The notes under the pieces were generated by a model. The model was not told where the DNA came from and searched no databases. It saw nothing but the letters and a program-made list of their open reading frames with translations. A stretch of DNA of 64,000 nt from assembly GCF_004521965.1 (NCBI RefSeq), contig NZ_SDGK01000010.1, positions 1 through 64,000 of the forward strand. The letters are read 5' to 3'. The stretch is from Weissella cibaria. GTDB taxonomy: Bacteria > Bacillota > Bacilli > Lactobacillales > Lactobacillaceae. Positions 1 to 8,981 of the stretch are shown here, one piece after another; within the stretch, counting starts at the first letter, position 1; every line of letters begins with the position of its first letter. Both the position numbers and the translations under genes were made by a program.

Positions 1-57
1 ACGATATGCACGATATGCACGATATGCACGATATGCACGATATGCACGATATGCACA
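1..57 (+). repeat. 9-bp tandem repeat coding for His-Asp-Met units
   Basis: The unit atgcacgat is repeated at least six times without change from the window edge, inside the copB reading frame, giving Met-His-Asp repeats. Because the unit is 9 bp, copy-number change keeps the frame and would lengthen or shorten the metal-binding tail. Confidence 0.9.
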
Positions 58-2045
58 TGAACCACGGTGACCACGACATGATGATGCACGGTGGCCACAT
101 GATGCATATGGGCAACATGCAGCAAAAGTTAATTGTCTCGGTTATTCTGACAATTCCAATTATTTTGCTATCGCCAATGATGGGGATGGCTCTGCCATTT
201 ACGATTACTGGCGTTCCTGGCCAGAACTGGTTAGTGCTCGTCCTTGGCTCAATTCTATTTTTCTATGGTGGGACACCCTTCTTTAACGGTGCACGTGGTG
301 AATTGCAAAGCAAGCAACCAGCGATGATGACGTTGATTACGATGGGGATTGTGGTCGCGTACTTTTATAGTTTGTACGCCACAATCATGAATGCTTTGCA
401 CCCGCACGCGATGATAATGGACTTCTTTTGGGAACTTGCCACGCTGATTGACATCATGTTGTTAGGTCACTTGATTGAAATGAATGCAATTATGAAGGCT
501 GGTTCAGCGGTAGACGCCTTGGCTAATTTAGTGCCAAAAGCGGCCCACCGCCGGCAACATGACGAACATTATCAAGACACACCCATTGACGAGTTGGATT
601 TGGGCGATGTCGTGCTCGTTAAAGAAAACGAACGCGTGCCGGTTGATGGTCGTGTGTTAACAGGGATGCCAACCTTGGACGAATCACTCTTAACAGGTGA
701 GTCGGTTGGCGTGATAAAACATGAAGGTGACCATGTTGTTGGCGGTTCGTTGAACAGTAACACGCCATTTACGATGACCGTTGCCAAGCAAGCTCAAGAT
801 GGTTTCTTAGCTCAGGTCCAACAATTGGTAACCCGGGCACAACAGGCGAAAACAAAGTCTGAAACGTTAGCAGACCGCGTGGCTGGCTGGTTGTTCTACG
901 CGGCCACGATTATTGGCATTTTGGCTTTGGTGGTTTGGACGGTTATTCATGGCTTTGCTTTTGCTTTGCCGATTGCCGTGACAGTGTTCATTATCGCTTG
1001 TCCCCATGCGTTGGGCTTAGCGATTCCGTTGGTTGTGGCCCGCTTGACAGGCATTGCAGCACAACAAGGGCTGTTGATTCAAAACCGTCCCGCTTTAGAG
1101 CAGGTTAATCAATTGCGTTATGCGTTGATGGATAAGACGGGCACGTTGACGGCCGGAAACTTTAAAGTGCAACAAGTCTTAACAACAACGGATGCCATGA
1201 CGGCGGATGAAATTTTGCGGACCGCAGCTGCTCTGGAACAAGGCAGCACGCACCCAATTGCCACGAGCCTTTTGCAGGCAGTAACTGGAGACTTGCCAAC
1301 GGTTATGCATCAGGAAACCATTCCAGGTGCTGGTGTGACCGGTATGATTGGGGATGATCACTTTGCTTTGTTAAATATGCCAGCACTACATGAACGGGGT
1401 ATTGCCCATGAACACGCCATGTTTGCGGCACTAGCTGACAAAGGATATACGGTTAGCTTTTTGGTTAAACATGACACAGTTGTCGGTGTTATCGGGTTGG
1501 GGGATGCCATCAAGGATGACGCCCGTCAATTTATTGCAGATCTCAAAGCACAACAAATTACGCCCGTCATGTTAACTGGTGATAATGAAGCGGCTGCCCA
1601 AGTAATTGCCCAACAATTAGGGATTGAACAGGTACATGCTAATTTGAAGCCACAAGATAAGGTAGCTTTGGTGACACAATACCAACAACAAGGTGGTGTG
1701 ATGATGATTGGTGATGGGGTGAATGATTCGCCTGCTCTGGCCCAAGCTGACCTAGGGGTGGCGATTGGCGCTGGAACGGATGTCGCCATTAATGCAGCGG
1801 ATGTTGTCTTGGTCCACTCAAAACCAAGCGATGTGTTAACATTGTTGTCATTAGCACGCCAAGCCAAGCGTAAGATGACGCAAAACCTGTGGTGGGGAGC
1901 TGGCTATAATCTAATTGCGTTGCCATTAGCAGCCGGTATACTGATGCCGATTGGTATTCGTTTGGATCCAATGGTTGGAGCCATCCTAATGTCCTTATCC
2001 ACAATTGTTGTTGCCATTAATGCCATGACGTTAAAGCTGAAATAA
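3..2045 (+). CDS. copB: Copper-type P1B ATPase, CopB-like (5' end cut by window)
   Basis: Membrane P1B-type ATPase, probably exporting copper (CopB class). Counting from the ATG at 6, the protein is 679 aa. It opens with tandem His-Asp-Met units, then a His/Met/Asp-rich stretch (to about residue 35) and eight predicted membrane helices. The catalytic core is complete: TGES in the actuator region near residue 229, a CPH motif in the transport helix (residues 332-334), DKTGT at about 376, MLTGDN near 522 and GDGVND at about 569. CPH rather than CPC is typical of the CopB/P1B-3 group. The frame is open to the left edge, so the repeat and the gene probably begin upstream. A strong hairpin terminator follows. 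Metal specificity is inferred. Confidence 0.88.
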   Translation, partial: DMHDMHDMHDMHDMHDMHMNHGDHDMMMHGGHMMHMGNMQQKLIVSVILTIPIILLSPMMGMALPFTITGVPGQNWLVLVLGSILFFYGGTPFFNGARGELQSKQPAMMTLITMGIVVAYFYSLYATIMNALHPHAMIMDFFWELATLIDIMLLGHLIEMNAIMKAGSAVDALANLVPKAAHRRQHDEHYQDTPIDELDLGDVVLVKENERVPVDGRVLTGMPTLDESLLTGESVGVIKHEGDHVVGGSLNSNTPFTMTVAKQAQDGFLAQVQQLVTRAQQAKTKSETLADRVAGWLFYAATIIGILALVVWTVIHGFAFALPIAVTVFIIACPHALGLAIPLVVARLTGIAAQQGLLIQNRPALEQVNQLRYALMDKTGTLTAGNFKVQQVLTTTDAMTADEILRTAAALEQGSTHPIATSLLQAVTGDLPTVMHQETIPGAGVTGMIGDDHFALLNMPALHERGIAHEHAMFAALADKGYTVSFLVKHDTVVGVIGLGDAIKDDARQFIADLKAQQITPVMLTGDNEAAAQVIAQQLGIEQVHANLKPQDKVALVTQYQQQGGVMMIGDGVNDSPALAQADLGVAIGAGTDVAINAADVVLVHSKPSDVLTLLSLARQAKRKMTQNLWWGAGYNLIALPLAAGILMPIGIRLDPMVGAILMSLSTIVVAINAMTLKLK

Positions 2046-2075
2046 ACGTTATATCAACGTTTTAGGCTTAGAATT

Positions 2076-2122
2076 AAACCTCAAATCCTCGATTTTTACA
2101 ATCGAGGATTTGAGGTTTTTTA
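2076..2122 (+). terminator. Rho-independent terminator after copB
   Basis: A perfect 18-bp stem (arms 2076-2093 and 2101-2118) with a six-base loop, followed by a T-run. It lies 30 bp after the copB stop. Confidence 0.9.
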
Positions 2123-2841
2123 CATTAGGTCTCTGTTTGAAAAAAATTTTAGTATTTAGTGCGATATGTATTTGTAGTTATTAAGAGATGTAATACAAAA
2201 CGCTTAATGTGTATTGGAAAAAGAATGAGAAGGAAATATTATGTTAATAGTAATAGCACAAATTAATGAGAACTCTACAATAGTTAAGATAGCCGCATCC
2301 AAGAACAATTCGATGGTCTGTTCTGGCGAGCTTGGGAACGACTAAATGCTTTGTTGCAATAAAACAACGAGGTAGATTTTCAAAAAAATAGCAAAATCTG
2401 GCTGGTTTTAGTGTGCCCGTTTTTCTCAAAAAACGCTCAATCGAAAAAAACACTCTGAAACTGTGCCAAGGCACCGGCAGTTTCAAGGTGATTTATCGTA
2501 TTTTAATTATTTAGTTGTGGTTAAAAATTTAGTGCATGAATAATCCGGCCTTGATTTAGTATGCGTGCATTAGTTACATTTTTTTGCAAAAGTGCCAAAA
2601 ACGGGAAGCTTTGTGTATTTTTAATAAGTGAAATCCCGTTTCTCGGAATGCGTTGTAAACGCAGCAAAAAAACCACGTGAGGGGGCACGTGGCTTAATGA
2701 GTGGTTAATCGGCATGAAACTAAGGGGATAGGGGGATATCCGATTAACTGGTATCTGAATATGCTAGATTCTAGGGTGCATATCTGCGCCTTGAATGATT
2801 AGAGTACGCAACAAATTTTTCATAACGCTCCTTTAAATCAC
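2123..2841. other. Gene-poor AT-rich intergenic stretch
   Basis: About 720 bp in which no ORF has a convincing start, ribosome binding site or recognisable protein. Two hairpins are visible: one with arms gaaactg/cagtttc (about 2456-2485), and one at about 2672-2692 with arms ccacgtg/cacgtgg. They may be the ends of decayed transcripts. Confidence 0.5.
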
Positions 2842-2859
2842 CATTGTACTGACACAATG
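2842..2859. promoter_or_regulatory. Palindrome upstream of the MFS exporter (possible operator)
   Basis: cattgt-actgac-acaatg is a perfect 6+6 palindrome about 43 bp before the exporter start. It has the size and position of a TetR/MarR-type operator for a drug exporter. No cognate regulator is adjacent, so the role is a guess. Confidence 0.35.
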
Positions 2860-2901
2860 TTAGAATAAAGCGTCTAAAAAAAGCGAAAGAAGGTGGATGT
2901 T

Positions 2902-4359
2902 ATGGAGAACAAGCCAAAGTTTGTCGGTATTATCACGGCCGCAATTTTGCTTTCAACATTTATGTCAGCGGTTGAAGGAACCGTTATTTCAACCGCCATG
3001 CCAACCATCATTGGTTCCTTGCATGGTATCAAGTTAATGAGTTGGGTGTTCAGTATTTATATGTTGATGACTGCAGTTGCGACGCCAATCTATGGTAAGC
3101 TTGCCGATTTGATTGGGCGTAAGCCAGCTATGTTATCAGGACTTATTATTTTCTTATTCGGATCGATGTTGAGTGGTGTTTCCGACAGTATGGGCGCTTT
3201 GATTTTCTGGCGTGCGATTCAGGGAATCGGCGCGGGTGGTATTATGCCCGTCGCCTTTACAATTTTGGCTGATTTGTATCCCATCAAGAAGCGTGCTTCA
3301 GTCATGGGACTGAACTCAACGGCTTGGGGTGTCGCCTCAATGGTGGGGCCGCTAGTCGGTGGTTATTTGGTGCAAAATCTGTCATGGCACTGGGTGTTCT
3401 TCATCAACGTACCAGTTGGCTTAATCGCGATTGGCATTTTGGTATTCTTCTATAAGGATCGCTTCGAACGTCGGAAGGCCACGATTGATTATCCTGGTGT
3501 GCTTTGGATGACGATGTTCATCGTGGGGTTGTTGTTAGGTTTGCAAATGATTTCTGAATCTCAATGGGTCTTGATGCTGGTCTTCTTTATTGCCTCAGTA
3601 ATTGGTTTGTGGTTGTTTATTAAGCGTGAACGCAAGGCTGAAGAGCCATTAATTGATTTGGCGATGTTTAAGTCGGTTGACTTTACCGCTGCCAATACAA
3701 TTGCCGGCTTGGTGGCTGGTTTCATTATCGCTTATAACGTTTACTTGCCAACTTGGATGCAAGCCTTGGGTGGTATGAAGCCGTCTGTTGCCGGATTCGT
3801 AGTAACACCAAGTTCTGTAGTTTGGATGTTTGGTGCAATGATTGCTGGTCGTGTAATGGCGGAGCATGGTGCACAATATCTATTCAAGTTTAGTTTATTT
3901 GTCGGCACGCTATATGCCATTATGTTGGCTGTTATGCCAGGGGATGCACCATTTGTGTTGTTCTTGGCGACAGGTGTGATCTTTGGTTTGACGATGGGCT
4001 CAACGATGACTGGAACGACAGTGATGGCCCAACAAACAGTTGCGCCAAGTCAAGTTGGGATGGCAACATCATTCAATAACTTGGCCCGGGCCGTGGTCCA
4101 AACAATGATGACAACGGTTTACGGCGTTGTCTTGAATGTGTCGATGGCGATTGCTTTACGTGGTCACAGCAATTTGAAGTTCAATGAACTAAATGAGCTG
4201 ATTGATCCAAATACGGCTAAGAATTTGCCGGCTAGTCACATTGCACCATTACGTGACATCATGACGTTTGGTCTCCACAATATCTTCTGGGTAGGGGCCT
4301 TGCTGATGATTGGTGCGATTGCAACGAATATGTGGGCAACCCGTCAGTTAAAGAAATAA
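2902..4359 (+). CDS. MFS multidrug exporter, DHA2 (EmrB/QacA) family
   Basis: Proton-driven drug exporter of the major facilitator superfamily. About 485 aa with 14 predicted helices, the DHA2 topology. The loop 2-3 signature is visible (GKLADLIGRKPAML, about residues 60-75), as is a motif C-like GPLVGGYL segment in helix 5. A GTG at 2893 is in frame, but the ATG at 2902 sits 5 bp after aaggtgg and is the better start. The gene is monocistronic; the following genes are decayed. Substrate cannot be told from sequence. Confidence 0.85.
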   Translation: MENKPKFVGIITAAILLSTFMSAVEGTVISTAMPTIIGSLHGIKLMSWVFSIYMLMTAVATPIYGKLADLIGRKPAMLSGLIIFLFGSMLSGVSDSMGALIFWRAIQGIGAGGIMPVAFTILADLYPIKKRASVMGLNSTAWGVASMVGPLVGGYLVQNLSWHWVFFINVPVGLIAIGILVFFYKDRFERRKATIDYPGVLWMTMFIVGLLLGLQMISESQWVLMLVFFIASVIGLWLFIKRERKAEEPLIDLAMFKSVDFTAANTIAGLVAGFIIAYNVYLPTWMQALGGMKPSVAGFVVTPSSVVWMFGAMIAGRVMAEHGAQYLFKFSLFVGTLYAIMLAVMPGDAPFVLFLATGVIFGLTMGSTMTGTTVMAQQTVAPSQVGMATSFNNLARAVVQTMMTTVYGVVLNVSMAIALRGHSNLKFNELNELIDPNTAKNLPASHIAPLRDIMTFGLHNIFWVGALLMIGAIATNMWATRQLKK

Positions 4360-4375
4360 ATTTAAAAGGTGATGA

Positions 4376-5340
4376 GGGGATAGACCGCTTAGTTACTTCA
4401 TTTACGGCAGAGGCATTTATTTGCGATTCGAAGTGGATTGCCTTGCCTTGTGCTTCTATTATGCGCTGGTTGCGATTCGAGTACACGGGGGTCATTTCGT
4501 TGACGTCCATAACTTAGATGATATTTTTGTGCCAACAACTGATATGGCACCCACAACGCAAGCTTTATTGGCGGAAATGGTGACTGATTCACTACAGTGT
4601 GACACCATTAATGCGGAGCAGGCGGCAGTTGATGCACGCAAAACCCTGTATTATTTGTATATATTAAATGTTGTCGGATCAACTGACTGGCAGCATATTA
4701 TTACGCCAAGGATGCAACAACGCATTACAGAAATTATGACGATTGTGGCTTGCTGCCATCAGCGTTACTTTGGTATAGCGATGACACCGGCCAGTGCGAC
4801 TCAAATCAGGCGTGAGTTATTGCCACCGGTGCTGATGTTTGAGCTGCACACGATTGGTGTGGAACACCGACGCTATTTTGACATGGAAGAGGCTTGCCGC
4901 ATGTACCCGGTGTTGATTGAGATGGCGATCGATGTGAGCCGTGACATAGCGCCGTTGCGCGACCTTACACCTGAAGAATCTGAACGCTTGATGTTTGGTT
5001 ATTTGTTTACCGTGTTTGCTGCCTACCTTGACCAGGCTGAAATTTTTGCGCCAATTAAAATTGAGATTGATATTACGTACCGCCCGGCGCTTGAAGTCAT
5101 TTTGAAACGTATGTTGGTGGGGATGGTAGAGTTTAATATTGTTTTTATGAATCGTTTTTAAGATAACGTTGATTGAGTCATTTCAGATGCCCTGTTGGCG
5201 GACGTCGATAGCCGAAATCGTTTTGATTGGCAACAACTCCCGACCATTAAGCAAATTGCTCAATTACGGTCACATTTGTCGGTGATTAAACGGCAAAAAT
5301 TCGAAAAAAGGTTTAAAGAATTGAACCCCGAAAATGATTA
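4376..5340 (+). pseudogene. Truncated Mga/PRD-type regulator remnant
   Basis: Reading frame 4421-5161 gives 246 aa, and the frame continues through the TAA at 5159-5161 and an in-frame TGA to a lysine/arginine-rich tail ending at about 5339. The segment opening with a YFIYGRGIYLRFEVD-like sequence and an IRVHGGHFVD stretch, followed by helical repeats, resembles the PRD-like middle of Mga-family regulators. The N-terminal helix-turn-helix half is missing. No ribosome binding site precedes the frame, which opens at a stop just after the exporter gene. Family assignment is by pattern only; another helical regulator is possible. A hairpin terminator at 5349-5382 closes the remnant. Confidence 0.5.
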
Positions 5341-5348
5341 GCAAAATA

Positions 5349-5382
5349 CCCACCAATCAATTCAACGATTGGTGGGCGTTTT
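5349..5382 (+). terminator. Terminator after the Mga-like remnant
   Basis: Perfect 10-bp stem cccaccaatc/gattggtggg, an 8-base loop and a T-rich tail. Confidence 0.75.
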
Positions 5383-5439
5383 AGTAGAGGAATCTTCAGA
5401 AAAATCGCGATGAAATTGCACGTCTGTAGTCTAATCAAG

Positions 5440-6645
5440 CTGCAGTTTATAATGACGAAGTGCCGGTTGAAAAAATATCGGAAAAAACGCATCGTGTTGT
5501 CGTGGAAGTGTAGGACAAACCGAAAAAGCACCGAAAGCCAAATTCCGTTTGATTCAGGTTGGCGACAAAGCGTGGCCGTTTGATGAGTGGGCATTGGATC
5601 CTAAATTGCAATCGGTTTTGGTGACGACGGCAACAGGCGAGCTCCCAGCCTGTCCATCCGATCACTATGCAGTCTTTACAGATGGAATATTGGCTGGTGC
5701 GGACGTTTTAGAGATTGTGAAACGTCTGCCGCCAGTCTCAAGTATTTATGCCAGCACGACGGTTGAACTGGAGATTGCAGCCTTTTTGAAACAAAAAGCG
5801 GCTTTCTTTGTGCAGGGACTAATCATGATTTATTTTAAACAATTGTTGATAACTTTTTCATGGAGCAACATAGTATCCATTCGGGCGTTACGGAGACGCT
5901 GGATATTGCGGAAACATTCGCTGGTTCTGTTGAACGCCGAGGACGTTTTCAAATGACGTTAAGTGGTGTTTTTGCCCCCCTTGCAACAGGTAGTGACGTG
6001 GTACACATCAGTGTTGAAAAATTTGAAACAGTTTTGGCCGGTATGAATGGTATTTTTTTGGATGCTGGTGAGAAAAAGGTGTACCTAGAAGGTAATCCAC
6101 GTGGTGATGTGTACTGGGAATGGCACGTTGAGTTCATTCAACCGGATGGTCAGCTGGTACAATTTGTGATTCCCATGATGGAAAGTTTACAAAAACATAT
6201 TTTTCCGGATGTGCCCCCGTTTTATTCTTTCCAGATGTCATTGTGGATTAGCGGTGGATTACTATCAATCAAGTCCCAAGTTTACCACAACCTTGATCCA
6301 CAATGCGCAAAAGGATGGCCGGTATGACACAATTAGTTTGGTTGGTACGGGACTAATTAGTCAGTTAGCGGCAACTTATTACGGTGAGCTACTTCAGCTG
6401 CCAGTTACTTGGTTGACGCCGTTGCCAGAGTATGAAACGGCACGCACGCAATATGCCCGACCGAATGTGTTGCGGGCGGCGGATGCACATTGGTAGCGGT
6501 TGCCCCAACCAAACGTGGCAGGGGTGACAATCAGTCAGCAGCCGACTCTGGCATTTGATGAAACGGCCTTCATAGGTCAAACTGTGAGCGTTGATGCGAA
6601 TGAGTTGTTACGTTTCCTCAAACATGAACAGAGCGGGGTTTCATA
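5440..6645 (+). pseudogene. Decayed gene of unknown family (several frameshifts)
   Basis: Protein-like sequence runs through this stretch in changing frames: about 5549-5830, then 5860-6225, then 6260-6496, then 6497-6645. The pieces read as one globular protein with a beta-rich middle (GDVYWEWHVEF, about 6105-6140) and a Rossmann-like end (VGTGLISQLAATYYGELLQL). Stops and frameshifts separate them and none has a ribosome binding site. I do not recognise the family. It follows the Mga-like remnant in the same orientation, so both may come from one lost operon. Confidence 0.5.
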
Positions 6646-6652
6646 ACACAAC

Positions 6653-6704
6653 ATGAAAACGTAAATCTCACCTATTAACTGCGGTGGGGTTTGCGTTTTC
6701 ACTT
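6653..6704 (+). terminator. Terminator-like hairpin before the tRNA cluster
   Basis: Arms gaaaacgtaaatctcacc and ggtggggtttgcgttttc pair with one or two mismatches, followed by a T-rich run. Confidence 0.65.
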
Positions 6705-6729
6705 CATTCAATCAATTTCATTAAAAGTG

Positions 6730-6758
6730 TTGACATTTAATAGGTAGGTCTGTATTAT
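6730..6758 (+). promoter_or_regulatory. Promoter of the tRNA-Ser/fMet/Ser cluster
   Basis: TTGACA at 6730-6735, a 17-bp spacer and TATTAT at 6753-6758, 33 bp before the first tRNA. Confidence 0.8.
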
Positions 6759-6791
6759 ATTATTTGTGGTTGCGATAAGTAATTACGTTAT

Positions 6792-6881
6792 GGAGAATTA
6801 CCCAAGTCTGGCTGAAGGGAACGGTCTTGAAAACCGTCAGGTCGTGAAAGCGGCGCGTGGGTTCGAATCCCACATTCTCCT
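6792..6881 (+). tRNA. tRNA-Ser(TGA), copy 1
   Basis: Class II tRNA, 90 nt with a long variable arm. The acceptor stem ggagaat pairs with attctcc, the anticodon loop is ctTGAaa, and the T-arm contains gttcgaatc. No CCA is encoded. Identical to the copy at 6998. Confidence 0.95.
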
Positions 6882-6918
6882 TTAACGTCGTTGGCGTTAC
6901 AACTTAAATATTTATTAT

Positions 6919-6992
<74 letters not shown>

Positions 6993-6997
6993 TTAAT

Positions 6998-7087
6998 GGA
7001 GAATTACCCAAGTCTGGCTGAAGGGAACGGTCTTGAAAACCGTCAGGTCGTGAAAGCGGCGCGTGGGTTCGAATCCCACATTCTCCT
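6998..7087 (+). tRNA. tRNA-Ser(TGA), copy 2
   Basis: Base-for-base identical to the copy at 6792-6881, including one flanking base before and after. It lies 5 bp after the initiator tRNA. Confidence 0.95.
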
Positions 7088-7093
7088 TACTTA

Positions 7094-7125
7094 ATAACCG
7101 TGTCCTTATGGGCGCGGTTATTTTT
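7094..7125 (+). terminator. Terminator of the tRNA cluster
   Basis: Stem ataaccgtgtcc/gggcgcggttat with a four-base loop, followed by TTTTT. Confidence 0.85.
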
Positions 7126-7202
7126 GTATCATGGCAGTTTTAGGTTGAGATTCTGGGAGACTTGATCTGCTTATTTAAATGACTTTGGGAGGTTGTGAGA
7201 CG

Positions 7203-8783
7203 ATGCTGACACTACAATTGAGGTACTTGAGATATGCCATTGCGTCTGCTGTCTTAACGATTATTACGGCGCTGACGATGCCACTTTTACAGGGGGAAGC
7301 GGCCCTCTTGCACACACCGGTTCCTCATTTTGAGCTAATCGCGTTTATCGTGACGGCCTTATTCATTGTGCTGGTCAATGTGCGAATGTTAATGCAGGCG
7401 TATCGGCAACAAAAGGAGACCCAATTAACCACGCTGTGGGTCCCAGTTGTAGGGCAAGCGCTTTGGTTCGCAACGGTTGCTTGGTTACATGAAATGCCAG
7501 CGACAGGGGACTTTTTACGGACGATGACCTTGCCACTTGCATTGGCAGGAGTAACGTTGTTGTTGCTATCGCTTGGTTTGCTACAACGCCGCGAACGTGC
7601 GATACCGTTAGATGCGGTCATGCAACAAAATGCTCGCCGGCTAACTTGGATTACGGTCGTGTTGGCCATTTACGCCTTGCTATTTTTCGGTATGACCTTA
7701 AATTGGCAATCAGGTTTGGCGGTTGCAGCCTCAGTTTTGCTAATCGTTGATCCCCGCTGGCCAGCGTTTTGGGCCGGTTGGCGCCGCTTTAAAATTTTGC
7801 GGGCGTTGGCAGCGGATGGAGTAACCTGTCAAAACCCACAAGTACTTGATTACGTGCATAATGTAAAAAATGTTGTGGTGGAAAAAACGGGTATTCTGAC
7901 CAGCGACACGATTGTTGTGCGGTCTGTTTTATCGGTTGATGAACGGTACAGTGATTTTGATATTTTGGGAATTACAACTGGGTTGTTGGAACCATTTGAT
8001 TCAGAATTAACCCGCTCAGTCTTGGCGTTTGCCGAAGAACGTGGGGTGTATCCATCAAGCGCCTCAGAACTAGAGCTTATGCCACTGGTTGGGGTGAAAG
8101 GTGTCATCTTAAATGAACGTTTCTCGATTGTGTCCGCGGCGTATGCGGTTGAACAGAAGTTTGCTATCGATGCGGCGACACTGCAGTCGTATCAAGAATT
8201 AGGCAATTCTGTGAGTTACATTGTCGATGGTCTACAAGTCATTGGGGTCATTACGTTCGGCTCATCGCTTAATAATGCATTGCTAGCCGTTGACCGTCTC
8301 TTAACTGAGCAAGGATTACAAGTGCGCCTGGCGACGGCCGATACAACTGGTTCAACCATGCAGGTGAAAAAGCTGATGGGATCGTTAACGGAAACCGTCG
8401 CTGATTTGACGCCGGCAGGCAAGCAAGCTCAATTGATGGCTTGGCTGAATCAAGATAATACGATGTTGATTACGAATCAACCATTGCCGGCTGATGTGCA
8501 ACCAACTATTACGGTTGCGGTGGGTGATCAACCTGTAAATGCGGACATTCACGTTGCGACAGTGACTGATTTGCGCAAGCTTTGGGATACCACTGCAGCA
8601 CTTTTTAGTACTGATACCAAAGTATTACGTTGGACGTCAGTAGTGATGGCTCTATTTCTCTTGCTCGCAGCTGGCTTAGGTATCTTTATTTCACCATATT
8701 TCTTTATGGCACCAGTTGTTGCAACAATCTTAAGATTAGCGCTTTCATTAACCCTTTTAACGGTTGTTGATCCCGAATCATAA
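7203..8783 (+). CDS. Catalytically dead P-type ATPase-like membrane protein
   Basis: 526 aa from the ATG at 7203, which sits 9 bp after gggaggt; an in-frame ATG at 7179 has no ribosome binding site. The fold order is that of a P1B/P-type ATPase: N-terminal helices, a phosphorylation-domain-like centre and two C-terminal helices. The key motifs are altered. The aspartyl-phosphate DKTGT is EKTGI (DNA about 7878-7892). The transport CPx position reads VDPRW. No TGES is present. The MLTGDN and GDGVND regions have become LATADTT and VGDQPVN. It cannot work as an ATP-driven pump by the known mechanism. The frame is intact over 1.6 kb, so it is probably kept for a non-catalytic role. Monocistronic, with its own terminator. 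Function unknown. Confidence 0.7.
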   Translation: MLTLQLRYLRYAIASAVLTIITALTMPLLQGEAALLHTPVPHFELIAFIVTALFIVLVNVRMLMQAYRQQKETQLTTLWVPVVGQALWFATVAWLHEMPATGDFLRTMTLPLALAGVTLLLLSLGLLQRRERAIPLDAVMQQNARRLTWITVVLAIYALLFFGMTLNWQSGLAVAASVLLIVDPRWPAFWAGWRRFKILRALAADGVTCQNPQVLDYVHNVKNVVVEKTGILTSDTIVVRSVLSVDERYSDFDILGITTGLLEPFDSELTRSVLAFAEERGVYPSSASELELMPLVGVKGVILNERFSIVSAAYAVEQKFAIDAATLQSYQELGNSVSYIVDGLQVIGVITFGSSLNNALLAVDRLLTEQGLQVRLATADTTGSTMQVKKLMGSLTETVADLTPAGKQAQLMAWLNQDNTMLITNQPLPADVQPTITVAVGDQPVNADIHVATVTDLRKLWDTTAALFSTDTKVLRWTSVVMALFLLLAAGLGIFISPYFFMAPVVATILRLALSLTLLTVVDPES

Positions 8784-8807
8784 CAAATGTTACAAGCGTA
8801 AAACAAG

Positions 8808-8849
8808 GCACCCGCCACACCGCCAAAAGGTTGATGTGGCGGGCTTTTT
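8808..8849 (+). terminator. Terminator after the ATPase-like gene
   Basis: Stem cccgccaca/tgtggcggg followed by a T-run. Confidence 0.85.
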
Positions 8850-8875
8850 GTAAGCGTCACAGTTTCTGCTTCTAA

Positions 8876-8904
8876 TTGACTTATTATGAGGAAAAGCCTA
8901 AAAT
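8876..8904 (+). promoter_or_regulatory. Promoter of rny
   Basis: TTGACT at 8876, a 17-bp spacer and TAAAAT at 8899-8904. It lies 77 bp before the rny start. Confidence 0.75.
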
Positions 8905-8981
8905 GAAACCTGTGTTAATAAAGCGCAAAAAAACACTATCGATTTGACATAAACGTCAACTCTATAGACAGGAGATACAAG

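Noticed and set aside
1-57. CRISPR or non-coding satellite reading of the 9-bp repeat
   Set aside because: The repeat is in frame with a complete ATPase and encodes metal-binding residues.
2244-2715. Two minus-strand ORFs of 64-80 codons after copB
   Set aside because: Low-complexity, AT-rich translations without ribosome binding sites.
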